Positions 49,933 through 59,259 of a stretch of 59,439 nucleotides of DNA are shown here, piece after piece (position 1 is the first letter of the stretch; each line of letters starts with the position of its first letter). The stretch covers positions 1 through 59,439 of the forward strand of contig DHCY01000012.1 in the NCBI GenBank assembly GCA_002399085.1, in the 5' to 3' direction. The notes beneath the pieces are model-generated. The model was not told the DNA's origin and did no database searches. It saw only the letters and a list, made by a program, of their open reading frames with translations. Position numbers and translations under genes: made by a program. This DNA is from Anaerolineaceae bacterium UBA4890 (GTDB lineage: Bacteria; Chloroflexota; Anaerolineae; Anaerolineales; Anaerolineaceae).

Positions 49933-51183
49933 TCAACCTCCCACCTGGACTACATTTCGGCGGAAGAAGACCGACGCCAGGGCGAGCAGGGCTGTGCCCA
50001 TGATGAAAAGTGCCAGCAGAATGGTTCCCAAATCAACGATGGTGCCACCAGCTGCCAGGATGGTGAAACCTTCGCTGCCCCAGGCATTCGGCGAGATTCG
50101 GGCTACATTTTTCAACCACTCTGGCAAGGTCTCCATGGGTAAGAAGCCGCCTCCCAACATACCAAAGAGCAAACCGATCGTTGTGCCAGCATTAGAAACC
50201 TGGGAAGGTGTTTTGAGAAAACTGGTCAGGAAAATACCCCAGCCAAGTGCGCCGTAGGTGGCAAAGGCAATCAAAACCAATACTGCCAGCCAATTACCCC
50301 AATCGAGCCCAAACAGCAGGGCGGAGGTCAGCACCAAAATCAGGACCTGGGCGTAACCCCTCAAGAAAATCCCTAAAGACTTGCCAAGGATGATCTGGTG
50401 GCTGCGCGTAGGGCTGACCAGGTTGCGCTGCAGGGTAAAATTCCGCCGTTCCAACAAGAAGGATACCCCACCAGAAGTGACGTTAAACATCAGGAACATC
50501 AACGCCATGCTCGGCGCGATCAAAGCCAAGAAACTGACGTTCTGGCGTTCAACCTCGGTATCATTGACGATGAGCTGGTAACCAGGATCGTTTTCAGGGT
50601 TTCTTAGTTGGGGCATTAAAGCATCCAAAAATACTGGAACCTCTTCCGGTGTGATCAGATTTTCGGACAGCAATTTATTGAGCGCGATTGAGACAGTCGA
50701 ATTTGATGAATTCAGTTCATTGATGAATATCTCGATTATCGTCCGGATTATGCCCACAGAATAGGTTGATTCACCGTCGGAATATAACTGCAATTGCACA
50801 ACTTCCTCGGGAAGCGCCGCGCCTTCCTTTGGGATGATACTGTTGCTGAATCCTTCGGGGATCAACAGGGCAGCCACCGCGCTGTCATCGTCAATCATCT
50901 GGCGGGCGACCTCAAAATCCTCCTGCAAAACAGGATTCATCAATTCGTCCAGCTCTTCTGACTGAAAAACTTCCACCAAGGCATTACCCAACTCACCCTG
51001 ATCGGCATTGGTGATCACGATCGGGATGTTGGAAAGACCGGTATCGCCTGAGCTGAAAGCACCGGTAATGGCAGCCATGCCCAGGGTCAACAAAAAAGGT
51101 GCCAACAAAAAGTAAACCAATGCCATCGGGTCACGGATGATCAGCTTCAAGTCCTTGATTGCGATTTGCCAAATTTTCCGCAT
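49933..51183 (-). CDS. ABC-2 type exporter permease (first)
   Basis: A 416-residue relative of the next permease with the same plan: helix at about 20-42, extracytoplasmic domain to about 215, five helices, and the FLLERRNFTLQRNLVSPT motif equivalent to the ABC-2 signature. The two are paralogues and probably form a heterodimer. The gene starts four bases after the ATPase stop, with GAGG ten bases upstream of ATG 51183. Confidence 0.88.
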   Translation of the reverse strand: MRKIWQIAIKDLKLIIRDPMALVYFLLAPFLLTLGMAAITGAFSSGDTGLSNIPIVITNADQGELGNALVEVFQSEELDELMNPVLQEDFEVARQMIDDDSAVAALLIPEGFSNSIIPKEGAALPEEVVQLQLYSDGESTYSVGIIRTIIEIFINELNSSNSTVSIALNKLLSENLITPEEVPVFLDALMPQLRNPENDPGYQLIVNDTEVERQNVSFLALIAPSMALMFLMFNVTSGGVSFLLERRNFTLQRNLVSPTRSHQIILGKSLGIFLRGYAQVLILVLTSALLFGLDWGNWLAVLVLIAFATYGALGWGIFLTSFLKTPSQVSNAGTTIGLLFGMLGGGFLPMETLPEWLKNVARISPNAWGSEGFTILAAGGTIVDLGTILLALFIMGTALLALASVFFRRNVVQVGG

Positions 51184-51187
51184 GGTC

Positions 51188-52132
51188 TTAATCCCTCAGA
51201 GCACGACCGGTTAGATGGAGAAAGACGGTTTCCAGGTTTGGTTCGATGATCTCGATCGACCTGATGCGCGCGCCTGCCTGACCCGCATGGGTTATGATCG
51301 GCGCGAGGCTGCGTTCCGCGTCTTTCGTGATCAGGGTCAGCCCATCTGTTTCCACAATCACCTTGGAGATCTCACCAAAGCCTTCCATTTTTGCAGCAAT
51401 TGAAGGCAGGTCATCAGTCGGGTCGGTCTCTAGATGGATTGAATCGGTTTCCCCAACTTGTTGGGTCAGCCCGTCCTGGGTGCCGATTGCGATCAACTTG
51501 CCGTGGTCGATGATGCCCACCCGGTCAGACAGTTCCTGTGCTTCTTCCATGTAATGAGTGGTATAGAGGATCGCCATGCCCTGCTGGTTCAGCTCTTTCA
51601 CCATATCCAGGATCATGCGCCTGGACTGGGGGTCGATGCCGACTGTGGGCTCGTCCATGAAGAGCAGCTTCGGTTTGTGCAGCAGCCCGGACGCAATATT
51701 AATGCGCCGTTTCATTCCTCCGGAATACGTTTTGACGCGGTCTTTAGCGCGATCGGTCAGACCGATCACCTCTAAAACCTCGCGAATCCGCTTTTTCAGC
51801 TCACCCCCGCCCAGGTCATATAGTTTTCCCCAGTACTCAAGGTTTTCAAGGGCGGTCAGTTCGTCATACAGGGCAATTTCCTGGGGGACGATCCCAATAG
51901 ATTTTCTCACCTGCATGTTGTCATTAAGAATTGAGGAACCATCGATCAGCGCATCTCCGCTGGTGGGAGTTAGCAAGGTTGAAAGCATGGAGATCGTGGT
52001 GGTCTTGCCGGCACCGTTGGGACCGAGCAGGCTGAAGATTTCGCCTTCCTGGATCTCAAACGAGACATCGTCCACCGCTGTCAGGTCTCCATATTTTTTG
52101 ACCAGGTTTTTCGCTTGTAATATTGGTGTCAT
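51188..52132 (-). CDS. ABC exporter ATPase (DrrA/CcmA type)
   Basis: A 314-residue ATPase driving the two ABC-2 permeases. Walker A GPNGAGKTT, Q-loop PQEIALYDELT, signature YSGGMKRR, Walker B LLFMDEPTVGID and H-loop TTHYMEEA are intact. The C-terminal extension (about 230-314) ends in IIEPNLETVFLHLTG, the pattern of drug- and antibiotic-exporter ATPases of the DrrA group. AAGGAG precedes ATG 52132. It is the first gene of the operon. Substrate unknown. Confidence 0.93.
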   Translation of the reverse strand: MTPILQAKNLVKKYGDLTAVDDVSFEIQEGEIFSLLGPNGAGKTTTISMLSTLLTPTSGDALIDGSSILNDNMQVRKSIGIVPQEIALYDELTALENLEYWGKLYDLGGGELKKRIREVLEVIGLTDRAKDRVKTYSGGMKRRINIASGLLHKPKLLFMDEPTVGIDPQSRRMILDMVKELNQQGMAILYTTHYMEEAQELSDRVGIIDHGKLIAIGTQDGLTQQVGETDSIHLETDPTDDLPSIAAKMEGFGEISKVIVETDGLTLITKDAERSLAPIITHAGQAGARIRSIEIIEPNLETVFLHLTGRALRD

Positions 52133-52244
52133 AAATCTTTCTCCTTAATGCCGTCATAATTGGTTGACGTGATCAAACAACTTTGTGTAGACGCCAAAAA
52201 CAGAACCATTACAGGTTTTTAACATTGGCTTGGGGGAAAATGGG

Positions 52245-53279
52245 TTATTCGTTGCGATAAAGCGCTTCGTTAAGCATATCAGATATCGCGTCATAGTTAG
52301 GCATCAAAACCCAGGCACCTTCATATGTGATCCAGTTCGTCACCATCTCGTTGCTGACCGAGAAGCGACGAATGTTATCCGTAGTCATCAGGGGCTTCGC
52401 CATCGGCAGCAAGGTCAGCACCTTGGTGAGGGGTATATCGGTGTCGACATATTCGCGATACAAACCGTACAGTTCGGGCACTTTTACAAGCATGTTGAGG
52501 TTGACGGCTTTTTTGAAAATAGCCACAACCACTTCCTGAGCCCGACGGTTGCGGTCAAAGTCAGATGTTGTCAGACGCGAACGGGCATACCACAGAGCCG
52601 TGTTACCTTCCATATGATGCTCTCCCGGCTCAATCACACACCACCCGTTGGGTTCGAAATGACAACTGTCTTGCAGTTCTTCGCTGACAGTTACATCGAT
52701 GCCGCCAATACTGTTAACCACGTCCTTAAAGCCGTTGTAATTGACCATCATGTAATATTCAGGGCGAAAACCAAAATTGACCTGGAAAGTCTCCTGCAAA
52801 AGCGGGAAGCCGCCCAACTGCCAGACGGTGTTGATTCGGTTGGACCAATAGCCAGGAATGGTCACATATAAATCCCGCGGAAAGGAGATCAGCGAGGCGG
52901 TCTGGTGTTTGGGGTTAATCGACAGCAGCATGATCACATCGGTGCGAAAGTTGCCCGCACCAAAGTCATCTGCACCCAGCATGATGATGTTGACCTGGTT
53001 TTCCGGCAGCTCACCCTCGGGGATGACCGGTACGGGTGTGGGGGTGAACATGGGCTGGGGGATGAGCTCTATGCTGCCATCCTCGAGAATGTTGGCAAAG
53101 GAATTTGGCTGAAAAGGCGTGGCAGTGCGTTCCATGCCACTGAGGCTGATATACCAGGGCGAGCTTTCTGAGTGAGCCATGGCGGTAATCACCACGCTGC
53201 CCAGAATCACACCGATGAAAGACATGGACAAGACAAAAATGACCGTCAAGGTAAGGGTTTGATGTTTATTGAATCGCAT
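52245..53279 (-). CDS. LytR-CpsA-Psr (LCP) family protein, second copy
   Basis: A 344-residue LCP phosphotransferase. One membrane helix (about 10-35), a Pro-rich spacer, then the LCP domain with MLGADDFGAGNFRTDVIMLL, LISFPRDLYVTIPG and FDRNRRAQEVVVAI. It is clearly homologous to the protein at 38941, including the shared DSCHFEPNGWCVIEPG-type Cys pair. It lies six bases behind the membrane/coiled-coil gene and is probably co-transcribed with it, which suggests a joint role in the cell envelope. Confidence 0.9.
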   Translation of the reverse strand: MRFNKHQTLTLTVIFVLSMSFIGVILGSVVITAMAHSESSPWYISLSGMERTATPFQPNSFANILEDGSIELIPQPMFTPTPVPVIPEGELPENQVNIIMLGADDFGAGNFRTDVIMLLSINPKHQTASLISFPRDLYVTIPGYWSNRINTVWQLGGFPLLQETFQVNFGFRPEYYMMVNYNGFKDVVNSIGGIDVTVSEELQDSCHFEPNGWCVIEPGEHHMEGNTALWYARSRLTTSDFDRNRRAQEVVVAIFKKAVNLNMLVKVPELYGLYREYVDTDIPLTKVLTLLPMAKPLMTTDNIRRFSVSNEMVTNWITYEGAWVLMPNYDAISDMLNEALYRNE

Positions 53280-53285
53280 AAATTT

Positions 53286-54899
53286 CTACCCTTTGCTTTC
53301 TTCGGCTTCATCGGCTGTTTTACCCTGGTCGGTCAAGCCTTGCAGTAAGGAACTGGCTTGATCGATGGCTGCCTTCAGCTGGGCGGTTTGCTCAGCATTG
53401 CGGGCAATGGTTTCTTCGAGCTGCTTTTTTTGGCTGCGCAAGAATTCGGATTCAGCAACGCTTGCCTGGCTCTCTTTAATTGTCTGCTGCAATCGTTCCA
53501 GCTCCTCTTCGAGCTCTTTTTGGCGTTTGATCCAGAGTTTGACTTCCTCGGTCCACGCAGATTGTGTCTGCTGGAGTTCTTTACTTAAATTCTGTAGTTC
53601 AGCCTGGTTTTCGGTGACGTTTGTCTGCAACAAGCTGACTTCGTCTTCCTTTTGGAGCAGCAGGGTCTGCAGGTCGCTGATTTGACGGGCTTCCTGCTCC
53701 AAACGCCCGGCTTTTTCAAGCACGCTACCCAGGTTATGCTGCAAGCGATCCAACCGCTCAAGATCGCCTTTGCCCCATTCTTTATTCGTATAAGGGCTCA
53801 AACCCAAAAACGCCCACCTTGGCTGGTTGGCGGTTTGTTTGAGGGGGTAGAGCAGCAGGTTGCCAACCCGGTTGTAACCGCTGGCTTGCACCAGGTAATT
53901 CTTTTCGGCACTGAGCTCGGATTTATGGTTGGAAAGAATGCTTTCACCTTCGACAAGCATCTTGAACAAAATTGGCATGCGTTCGGCTTTCAGCACGATA
54001 TTTTTCACATGGTCTTCGCGGATCAGGTCGTAAGCGTTTTTCAAGAGCGCCTGGTCGCTTCCTGGTTCGAAATGGATCAGTCCGAAGAGGTCAGCCATCA
54101 GGTAAAGGCTAAGGCTGTGAGTAAGTGACTTTTCCAGCTCATCTTGAGAAGGTTGAAGGCTGACTTCCAAAAAAGCATTGGCAACGTTCGCCCTCAAGTC
54201 ACCGTTTGGTTCCGTTTTTGGATCTACTGGTTCATTATCCGTTTGATCCTGGTTGGAAACAAGGCTTAACAGAAGCGGGTAATACACGAGCTGGCTTATC
54301 ATCGCTGCTGCCGGCAGGTTGCCAGGAGAGGGTAAGAGCAGATAGAGGACAAACCCTGCAGCCGCGATCGCCAAAATGAGCCAGCCCTCTACGAGGTGTG
54401 TGCGGTGGCGGGTGTAAAAAATGATCGCACTTACAAAAACCAACACAAGCGTAAAACCGATCAGGGCATAATCCATCCAACTCCGGTTAAACTCTTGCGA
54501 TTGGGCGTCTGGCAGCCACCACAGGCTGAACAATATACCTGAGAGAAAAATAGCAAGCGAAAGAATGGCTGGAATCCAACCGGTAATATTCTTAGACTGG
54601 CTGCGGAAGAGCGCCCAAATTAGCCACAGCAGGCAGAGCAGGTTGAGCACCCTGTGCGCAAGCGGAAACAGTGCCCTGACAAGCTGGAAGCCCTGGTAGG
54701 CGAGCAGGTTAGTTGTTAACAACAACAGCTGACTGACAAAGATAATCACGAGTGCCGTTTGAAGAGCACGTTTGTTTTCGTTTTCCGACCGGTTAACTGC
54801 CAGCAAGGCAAGACCGCTGGAAACCAGAAGCAGCCCATAATAGAGCAGGGCATATGGAAAAACCGTTAAAATCGGGTCAATCTCGAGTATGTTGATCAT
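53286..54899 (-). CDS. Polytopic membrane protein with GAF-like region and long coiled coil
   Basis: A 537-residue protein from ATG 54899 (AGGA eight bases upstream). An in-frame extension to 54989 is rejected because it would run through the promoter region. About seven or eight helices fill residues 10-215. A soluble region of about 170 residues with a GAF-like look follows (SLYLMADLFGLIHFEPGSDQ, WAFLGLSPYTNKEWG), and then an almost pure Gln/Glu/Leu coiled coil (about 390-520). There is no histidine kinase, GGDEF or other output domain. This is a sensor-like architecture with unknown partner. The LCP gene follows directly. Confidence 0.75.
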   Translation of the reverse strand: MINILEIDPILTVFPYALLYYGLLLVSSGLALLAVNRSENENKRALQTALVIIFVSQLLLLTTNLLAYQGFQLVRALFPLAHRVLNLLCLLWLIWALFRSQSKNITGWIPAILSLAIFLSGILFSLWWLPDAQSQEFNRSWMDYALIGFTLVLVFVSAIIFYTRHRTHLVEGWLILAIAAAGFVLYLLLPSPGNLPAAAMISQLVYYPLLLSLVSNQDQTDNEPVDPKTEPNGDLRANVANAFLEVSLQPSQDELEKSLTHSLSLYLMADLFGLIHFEPGSDQALLKNAYDLIREDHVKNIVLKAERMPILFKMLVEGESILSNHKSELSAEKNYLVQASGYNRVGNLLLYPLKQTANQPRWAFLGLSPYTNKEWGKGDLERLDRLQHNLGSVLEKAGRLEQEARQISDLQTLLLQKEDEVSLLQTNVTENQAELQNLSKELQQTQSAWTEEVKLWIKRQKELEEELERLQQTIKESQASVAESEFLRSQKKQLEETIARNAEQTAQLKAAIDQASSLLQGLTDQGKTADEAEESKG

Positions 54900-55022
54900 A
54901 GGCTGTTTCCTGCCCAATAGGTGTGCAAGAATTGTACCCCTGATAGTACATATTTCGAAACCGTTTAGATTATATCCGGTATAATGCACAAGCTTAACAA
55001 AATGAAAGAGACACTGACTTAA

Positions 55023-55883
55023 ATGTTCGAAAATTTACACCCACTTGTTAATATCCTTTTGCTCAGCCTGATGGCGAGCCTTGGCACCGGTCTCGGTGGT
55101 TTGATCGCGAGTATTCGCAGACCTGGACGGCGTTCTTACGGTTTTTTGATGGGGATCACGGCGGGGGTGATGATCTGCCTGGCTTTCCTTGAGCTGGTAC
55201 AGCAGTCGATTGAACTCTCCAACTGGCTGACTGCCACAATTGGCTTTGGCTTAGGCGCGATTTTTATGTTCTTGCTGGACAACTTTATTCCGCACATTCG
55301 TTTTGACGAGCGCGAGATTCCAAAAGAACAAGTTGAATTTGACGACTGCGTCTGTGATGGGAAGGGTGAGGGGCAAGGCAAGCGAAGGCGGCAACGGCGG
55401 AAATTCCTCAATAAGGCTGCCGACGACGTCGATCGTTCGCTGGTGAATACCGGTTTGCTATTAGCAATTGGGATAACCATTCACAACCTGCCTGAAGGGA
55501 TCGCGGTCGGTGCTGGCTACCTGCACAATCCTCAGTTTGGCGTTTTTATCGCTGTAGCAATTTTACTGCACAACATCCCCGAAGGGATTGCCACCGCATT
55601 GCCCTTATGCAAGGCAGGCATTTGCAAGCGAGATGCTGTGAAAGTCGCCTTTTTGTCAGGCTTGGGCGAACCAGTGGGCGCATTGCTGGCGAGTGTCTTC
55701 CTGGTTCGATTCACCGCCCTTCTGCCTGGTGCGCTTGCTTTTGCTGGCGGCGTTATGGTCTTTATCACTCTCGACGAACTCATCCCTACCGCACGAAAGT
55801 ATGGCAGTGAAAACTACACTGCCTTAGGAATTATCACGGGGTCGATGTTTGTGTTTATCCTGACCGGAGTGTTCGGAATCTGA
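55023..55883 (+). CDS. ZIP family metal transporter
   Basis: A 286-residue divalent metal transporter of the ZIP/GufA type. The metal-binding helices read HNLPEGIAVG and HNIPEGIATALPL. A cytoplasmic loop (about 100-140) is basic and carries a DDCVCDG segment that could bind metal. About eight helices are predicted. Zinc, iron or manganese import is possible. The ATG at 55023 has a weak ribosome site. TATAAT at 54980-54985 gives a leader of about 30 bases. Confidence 0.9.
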   Translation: MFENLHPLVNILLLSLMASLGTGLGGLIASIRRPGRRSYGFLMGITAGVMICLAFLELVQQSIELSNWLTATIGFGLGAIFMFLLDNFIPHIRFDEREIPKEQVEFDDCVCDGKGEGQGKRRRQRRKFLNKAADDVDRSLVNTGLLLAIGITIHNLPEGIAVGAGYLHNPQFGVFIAVAILLHNIPEGIATALPLCKAGICKRDAVKVAFLSGLGEPVGALLASVFLVRFTALLPGALAFAGGVMVFITLDELIPTARKYGSENYTALGIITGSMFVFILTGVFGI

Positions 55884-56031
55884 AAATCGTTCTTTTTGTT
55901 ATTATTAACACAGACAATTAAACATATGTGTATAATAGTGTTGTACTTTGTCTAACCACTATTATTTTTCTTTGCCTGTTATCAGGAGATTTGAATCCAT
56001 TCATTTTTTAGTTTTAAACTGAGGTAACTGT

Positions 56032-56556
56032 ATGGAAAAATGTGTTGTTATCTATAAATCTAAGACCGGTTTCACAGAGAAGTATGCTCACTGGATTGGT
56101 GAAGAATTGGGCTGCGAGATCTACCCGGTAGAAAATTGCAATCTGGTTCATCTTTACGATTATGACCTGATCATCTTTGGCGGTGGGGTAAGAGCCGGTA
56201 AGATTGACGGCATAAAATTTGTAAACAAAACCCGCAGTCGTTTCCCCGATAAAAAACTGATCATCTTTGCCACAGGTGCGACGCCGCCTGAGGAAACTGT
56301 GGCAATTGACCGGGTTCGGAACATGAACGTACCAGCAAATTCCGGGATCCCTTTTTTCTATTTTTTGAGTGGGTTCAATTATGAAAAAATGAAGGGTTTC
56401 GATAAACTGGTCATGTCAATGGTAAAGGGAGTTGTTCGCAGAATTAAAGATAAGGACGGCACCCAGGATGCGATGCTGGCTGCCATGAAAAATTCTTACG
56501 ACCATTCCTCACGCGAATATATAGATCCGTTAGTAGACTACGTGAAGTCGCTTTAG
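56032..56556 (+). CDS. Flavodoxin domain protein (Flavodoxin_5-like)
   Basis: A 174-residue FMN-binding protein. The phosphate loop is IYKSKTGFTEKYAHWI, the second strand region DLIIFGGGVRAGKI and the third IFATGAT match the HemG-like flavodoxin group of anaerobes. It probably acts as an electron carrier or protoporphyrinogen-oxidase-like enzyme, but nothing nearby fixes the partner. GAGG lies eight bases before ATG 56032, TATAAT about 95 bases upstream (55931-55936). A strong terminator follows. Confidence 0.87.
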   Translation: MEKCVVIYKSKTGFTEKYAHWIGEELGCEIYPVENCNLVHLYDYDLIIFGGGVRAGKIDGIKFVNKTRSRFPDKKLIIFATGATPPEETVAIDRVRNMNVPANSGIPFFYFLSGFNYEKMKGFDKLVMSMVKGVVRRIKDKDGTQDAMLAAMKNSYDHSSREYIDPLVDYVKSL

Positions 56557-56581
56557 CATTAGTTGGTAAATTGTCTGGCAC

Positions 56582-56619
56582 AAAAAAGAGGAGCAGATTT
56601 TTTTCTGCTCCTCTTTTTT
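56582..56619. terminator. Bidirectional terminator between flavodoxin and HMA genes
   Basis: 16 bp stem AAAAAAGAGGAGCAGA / TCTGCTCCTCTTTTTT with an all-T loop, symmetrical enough to end transcription from both converging genes. Confidence 0.95.
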
Positions 56620-56629
56620 GTTTCTGAGA

Positions 56630-56863
56630 TTACATCGCCTTGACTTGAGTCTTCTTTACTTCGTACCCAAGCTTCTGGATTGCGTTTTCTACTTCTTCAA
56701 CCTTTACTTTTTCATCGTCAAAGTTGAACTTCAATTTACTGGAATTGAACATTACCTGCACGCTGTCTTTATCCACGCCCTCCATCGATTTGGTAGCGTT
56801 TTCAATCTTCAAAATGCAAGACGGGCAAGTTAATGTTTCCAACTGAATTGTTGCTTTTTGCAT
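56630..56863 (-). CDS. Heavy-metal-associated (HMA) domain protein
   Basis: A 77-residue ferredoxin-fold metal chaperone. The metal site is Cys13-x-x-Cys16 (LTCPSCILKIE). It has a Pro in the first x position and lacks the usual GMxC start, so metal preference may differ from copper chaperones. It follows the P1B-ATPase gene by 16 bases. The ATPase itself has no N-terminal HMA domain, so this protein probably supplies that function in trans. Confidence 0.9.
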   Translation of the reverse strand: MQKATIQLETLTCPSCILKIENATKSMEGVDKDSVQVMFNSSKLKFNFDDEKVKVEEVENAIQKLGYEVKKTQVKAM

Positions 56864-56879
56864 CTTTAATTCTCCTTCT

Positions 56880-58733
56880 CTAAATTCTTAACTTATAACG
56901 CAGTAAGCGCATACCATTTAAGATTACCACTAAAATACTGCCTTCGTGAACAAACATTCCAATAGACATGTTCATCCAATCGCTGAAGAACACGCTTGCC
57001 AGTAAAACCAGCACAACGCCAACCGCGATGACAATATTTTGGCGCATATTGCTGGCTGTTGCTTTGGTCAGCCCCAGGGCGTGGGGCAACTTACTGAAAT
57101 CGGAATTCATCAGGACCACATCGGAGGTCTCGATGGCGACATCGGTGCCGCTGCCCATTGCGATGCCGATATGTGCCAGCGCTAACGAAGGGCTGTCGTT
57201 TACGCCGTCCCCGACGAAAGCGACGATGTGACCTTTATTGATCAGGTCCTGGATATAGGCTGATTTGTCTTCCGGCAGCATGTGACCATGTGCTTCAGTG
57301 AGCCCCAGCTCGCGTGCCACACGGTCTACGGTGCCCTGGTTGTCTCCAGAGAGAACCACCAGGTTCTTGACTCCCAGCTTCTTGATCTTTGCCAGGTCTT
57401 CTTTCACGGCAGGACGAACCTGGTCGCGGATGCCAATCAGAGCTTTCAGCACACCATCGACCGAGGTCAGCACAAGCGAGTTTCCATCAACTTCAAACCG
57501 GGCAATGTCTGCGCGTGCCTTCTCAGAAAGGTTAACGCCCTCCTGGTCCATCAGCGCCACATTGCCTACAGCAACGGTATGCCCATCCACTTCGGCAACG
57601 ATTCCTCCACCTTTGACAACGTTGGTGTTTTTGACCGGGTAGCGTTTGATTTCGCCTATATGACCGACAACTGCTTTCGCCAGCGGGTGATCAGACTCGT
57701 GCTCAACACTGGCGACATATGCCTTTACTGTTTCGGTATCTTCTGAGTAGATTTCAACATCAGCAACTTCCGGGTTGCCAACGGTTAATGTTCCGGTCTT
57801 ATCGAAAACAATGGTGTCAACCCGGCTGAAATCGACGATGACTTCGCTTCCTTTTAACAAAATGCCGTGCCGCGCGCCGTTGCCGATGCCAGCCACGTTG
57901 GAGACAGGTACACCGATCACCAGTGCACCGGGGCAGCCCAAAACCAGGATTGTGATCGCCAGTTCGATGTCACGCGAGAACAACCAGACAACTGCTGCCA
58001 ATAGCAAAACTGCCGGTGTGTACCAGCGGGCAAAACGGTCGATAAAACGCTCAGCTTCGGATTTGGAATCCTGTGCTTCTTCAACCAGCTCGATGATGCG
58101 ACCGAAGGTGGTGTCTTCACCCACCCGATCAGCGACAATTTGGAGCGTGCCATTTTCGAGGATGGTGCCGGCGTAAACGCCAGAATCTTTATGCTTGCTC
58201 ACCGGGACAGACTCGCCGGTGATGCTGGCTTCATTAATATGCCCATCACCGCTCAGAACAGTGCCGTCGACAGGCACTTTCGCGCCAGTTTTTACCAGCA
58301 GGATATCGCCTACATCGACCTCGTCGACTTCAACTTCAACAAACTCGCCATTCTCCATCTGCTTCAGGGCGCTTTCTGGTGCCATTTCAGTCAGTTCTTT
58401 TATGGCAGAACGGGTCTTGTTCAGCGTGCGCTGCTCGAGGTAAGCACCGAACAGGAAGAGGAAGGTTACGATGGCGGATTCCTCATAATTTCCTATCAAG
58501 AAAGCACCAATAACTGCGATGGTTACCAACACGTCAATGCTGACCACCTTAACCCGCAATGCCTGATACGCCTGGATCGCGATCGGGGCAACGCCCAAAA
58601 CCGAAGCGATTGCTAACGCCCAGGTGGCTACTGTCTCATTACCAAAAGCGTAATGGCTGACGAAGGCAGTCACAATCAGAATAAAGCTGATTAGTGCTAT
58701 TTGGTTCTTCTTACTTAAAATGAATCGTTGCAA
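56880..58733 (-). CDS. P1B-type heavy-metal translocating ATPase with CPG transmembrane motif
   Basis: A 617-residue metal pump without an N-terminal HMA domain. The core motifs are intact: phosphorylation DKTGTLTVG, actuator ASITGESVPVS, the soft-metal HP motif ESDHPLAKAV, and GDGVNDSPSLA. The ion-binding helix reads LGCPGALVIGVPVSN, with CPG where most relatives have CPC, SPC or TPC. The last helices contain NMSIGMFVHEGSILVV, with a His-Glu where zinc pumps have an acidic residue. Metal specificity is therefore uncertain. It lies between a His-rich small protein and an HMA protein, all in one direction. Confidence 0.9.
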   Translation of the reverse strand: MQRFILSKKNQIALISFILIVTAFVSHYAFGNETVATWALAIASVLGVAPIAIQAYQALRVKVVSIDVLVTIAVIGAFLIGNYEESAIVTFLFLFGAYLEQRTLNKTRSAIKELTEMAPESALKQMENGEFVEVEVDEVDVGDILLVKTGAKVPVDGTVLSGDGHINEASITGESVPVSKHKDSGVYAGTILENGTLQIVADRVGEDTTFGRIIELVEEAQDSKSEAERFIDRFARWYTPAVLLLAAVVWLFSRDIELAITILVLGCPGALVIGVPVSNVAGIGNGARHGILLKGSEVIVDFSRVDTIVFDKTGTLTVGNPEVADVEIYSEDTETVKAYVASVEHESDHPLAKAVVGHIGEIKRYPVKNTNVVKGGGIVAEVDGHTVAVGNVALMDQEGVNLSEKARADIARFEVDGNSLVLTSVDGVLKALIGIRDQVRPAVKEDLAKIKKLGVKNLVVLSGDNQGTVDRVARELGLTEAHGHMLPEDKSAYIQDLINKGHIVAFVGDGVNDSPSLALAHIGIAMGSGTDVAIETSDVVLMNSDFSKLPHALGLTKATASNMRQNIVIAVGVVLVLLASVFFSDWMNMSIGMFVHEGSILVVILNGMRLLRYKLRI

Positions 58734-58762
58734 AGTTACACCACTTTCCCGACCTGCAGGTT

Positions 58763-59065
58763 TTATTCCTGGTAGGCGGTCTGGAGTTCAGCCAGCATGT
58801 TGTAAACAGCTGCGAAACTTTCGCAAACATCACCAGGAATCGTGTAATTGCTGGTAATTTCGTTCAGTTTTGTGAATTCTTCTGTTAATTCAGGCTTGGC
58901 GGGGCTGATTGCCTCGGTTTTTTCAACAATTGTGCTAAACAAAGCGCGCACATCATGAAATTCGGGATGATGAGGACCATGAACGCGATCTACGATTGGT
59001 ACGAATTGCTTCAGCGTGGGAAAGAGTCTGGTTGCTGCTTCTTTGAATTTTGTGTTGGTTGTCAT
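58763..59065 (-). CDS. Small His-rich protein of the metal-efflux cluster
   Basis: A 100-residue, mainly helical, soluble protein. The conspicuous element is DRVHGPHHPEFHDVR (about 26-40), with four His and several acidic residues that could bind iron or another metal. I do not recognise a family. A hemerythrin-like fold is only a guess. GAGGAG precedes ATG 59065. It is the first gene of the cluster, 29 bases before the P1B-ATPase. Confidence 0.72.
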   Translation of the reverse strand: MTTNTKFKEAATRLFPTLKQFVPIVDRVHGPHHPEFHDVRALFSTIVEKTEAISPAKPELTEEFTKLNEITSNYTIPGDVCESFAAVYNMLAELQTAYQE

Positions 59066-59234
59066 GTTTTCTCCTCATGTAACTAATTTAGGGTTCTACT
59101 AGTAAATTACGGTCTAAGAATAGTTAACTAGATTTAATTATAAATATCATTATATGATATGGCTTTGGAATTTATGCATTTTTAGAGTTAATCTTTTATA
59201 AGATGTGCGGAGTGGCAATAAGGTGGATTGCAAG
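59066..59234 (-). promoter_or_regulatory. AT-rich promoter region of the metal-efflux cluster with three palindromes
   Basis: Dyads are TACTAGTA (59097-59104), TAGTTAACTA (59121-59130) and ATATCAT-TAT-ATGATAT (59144-59160). TATAAT-like boxes lie on the minus strand within and beside the last. A metal-responsive repressor site is plausible, but no regulator gene is present in the window. Confidence 0.45.
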
Positions 59235-59259
59235 TATTGCTCTGTGTTGCCATGGCATG

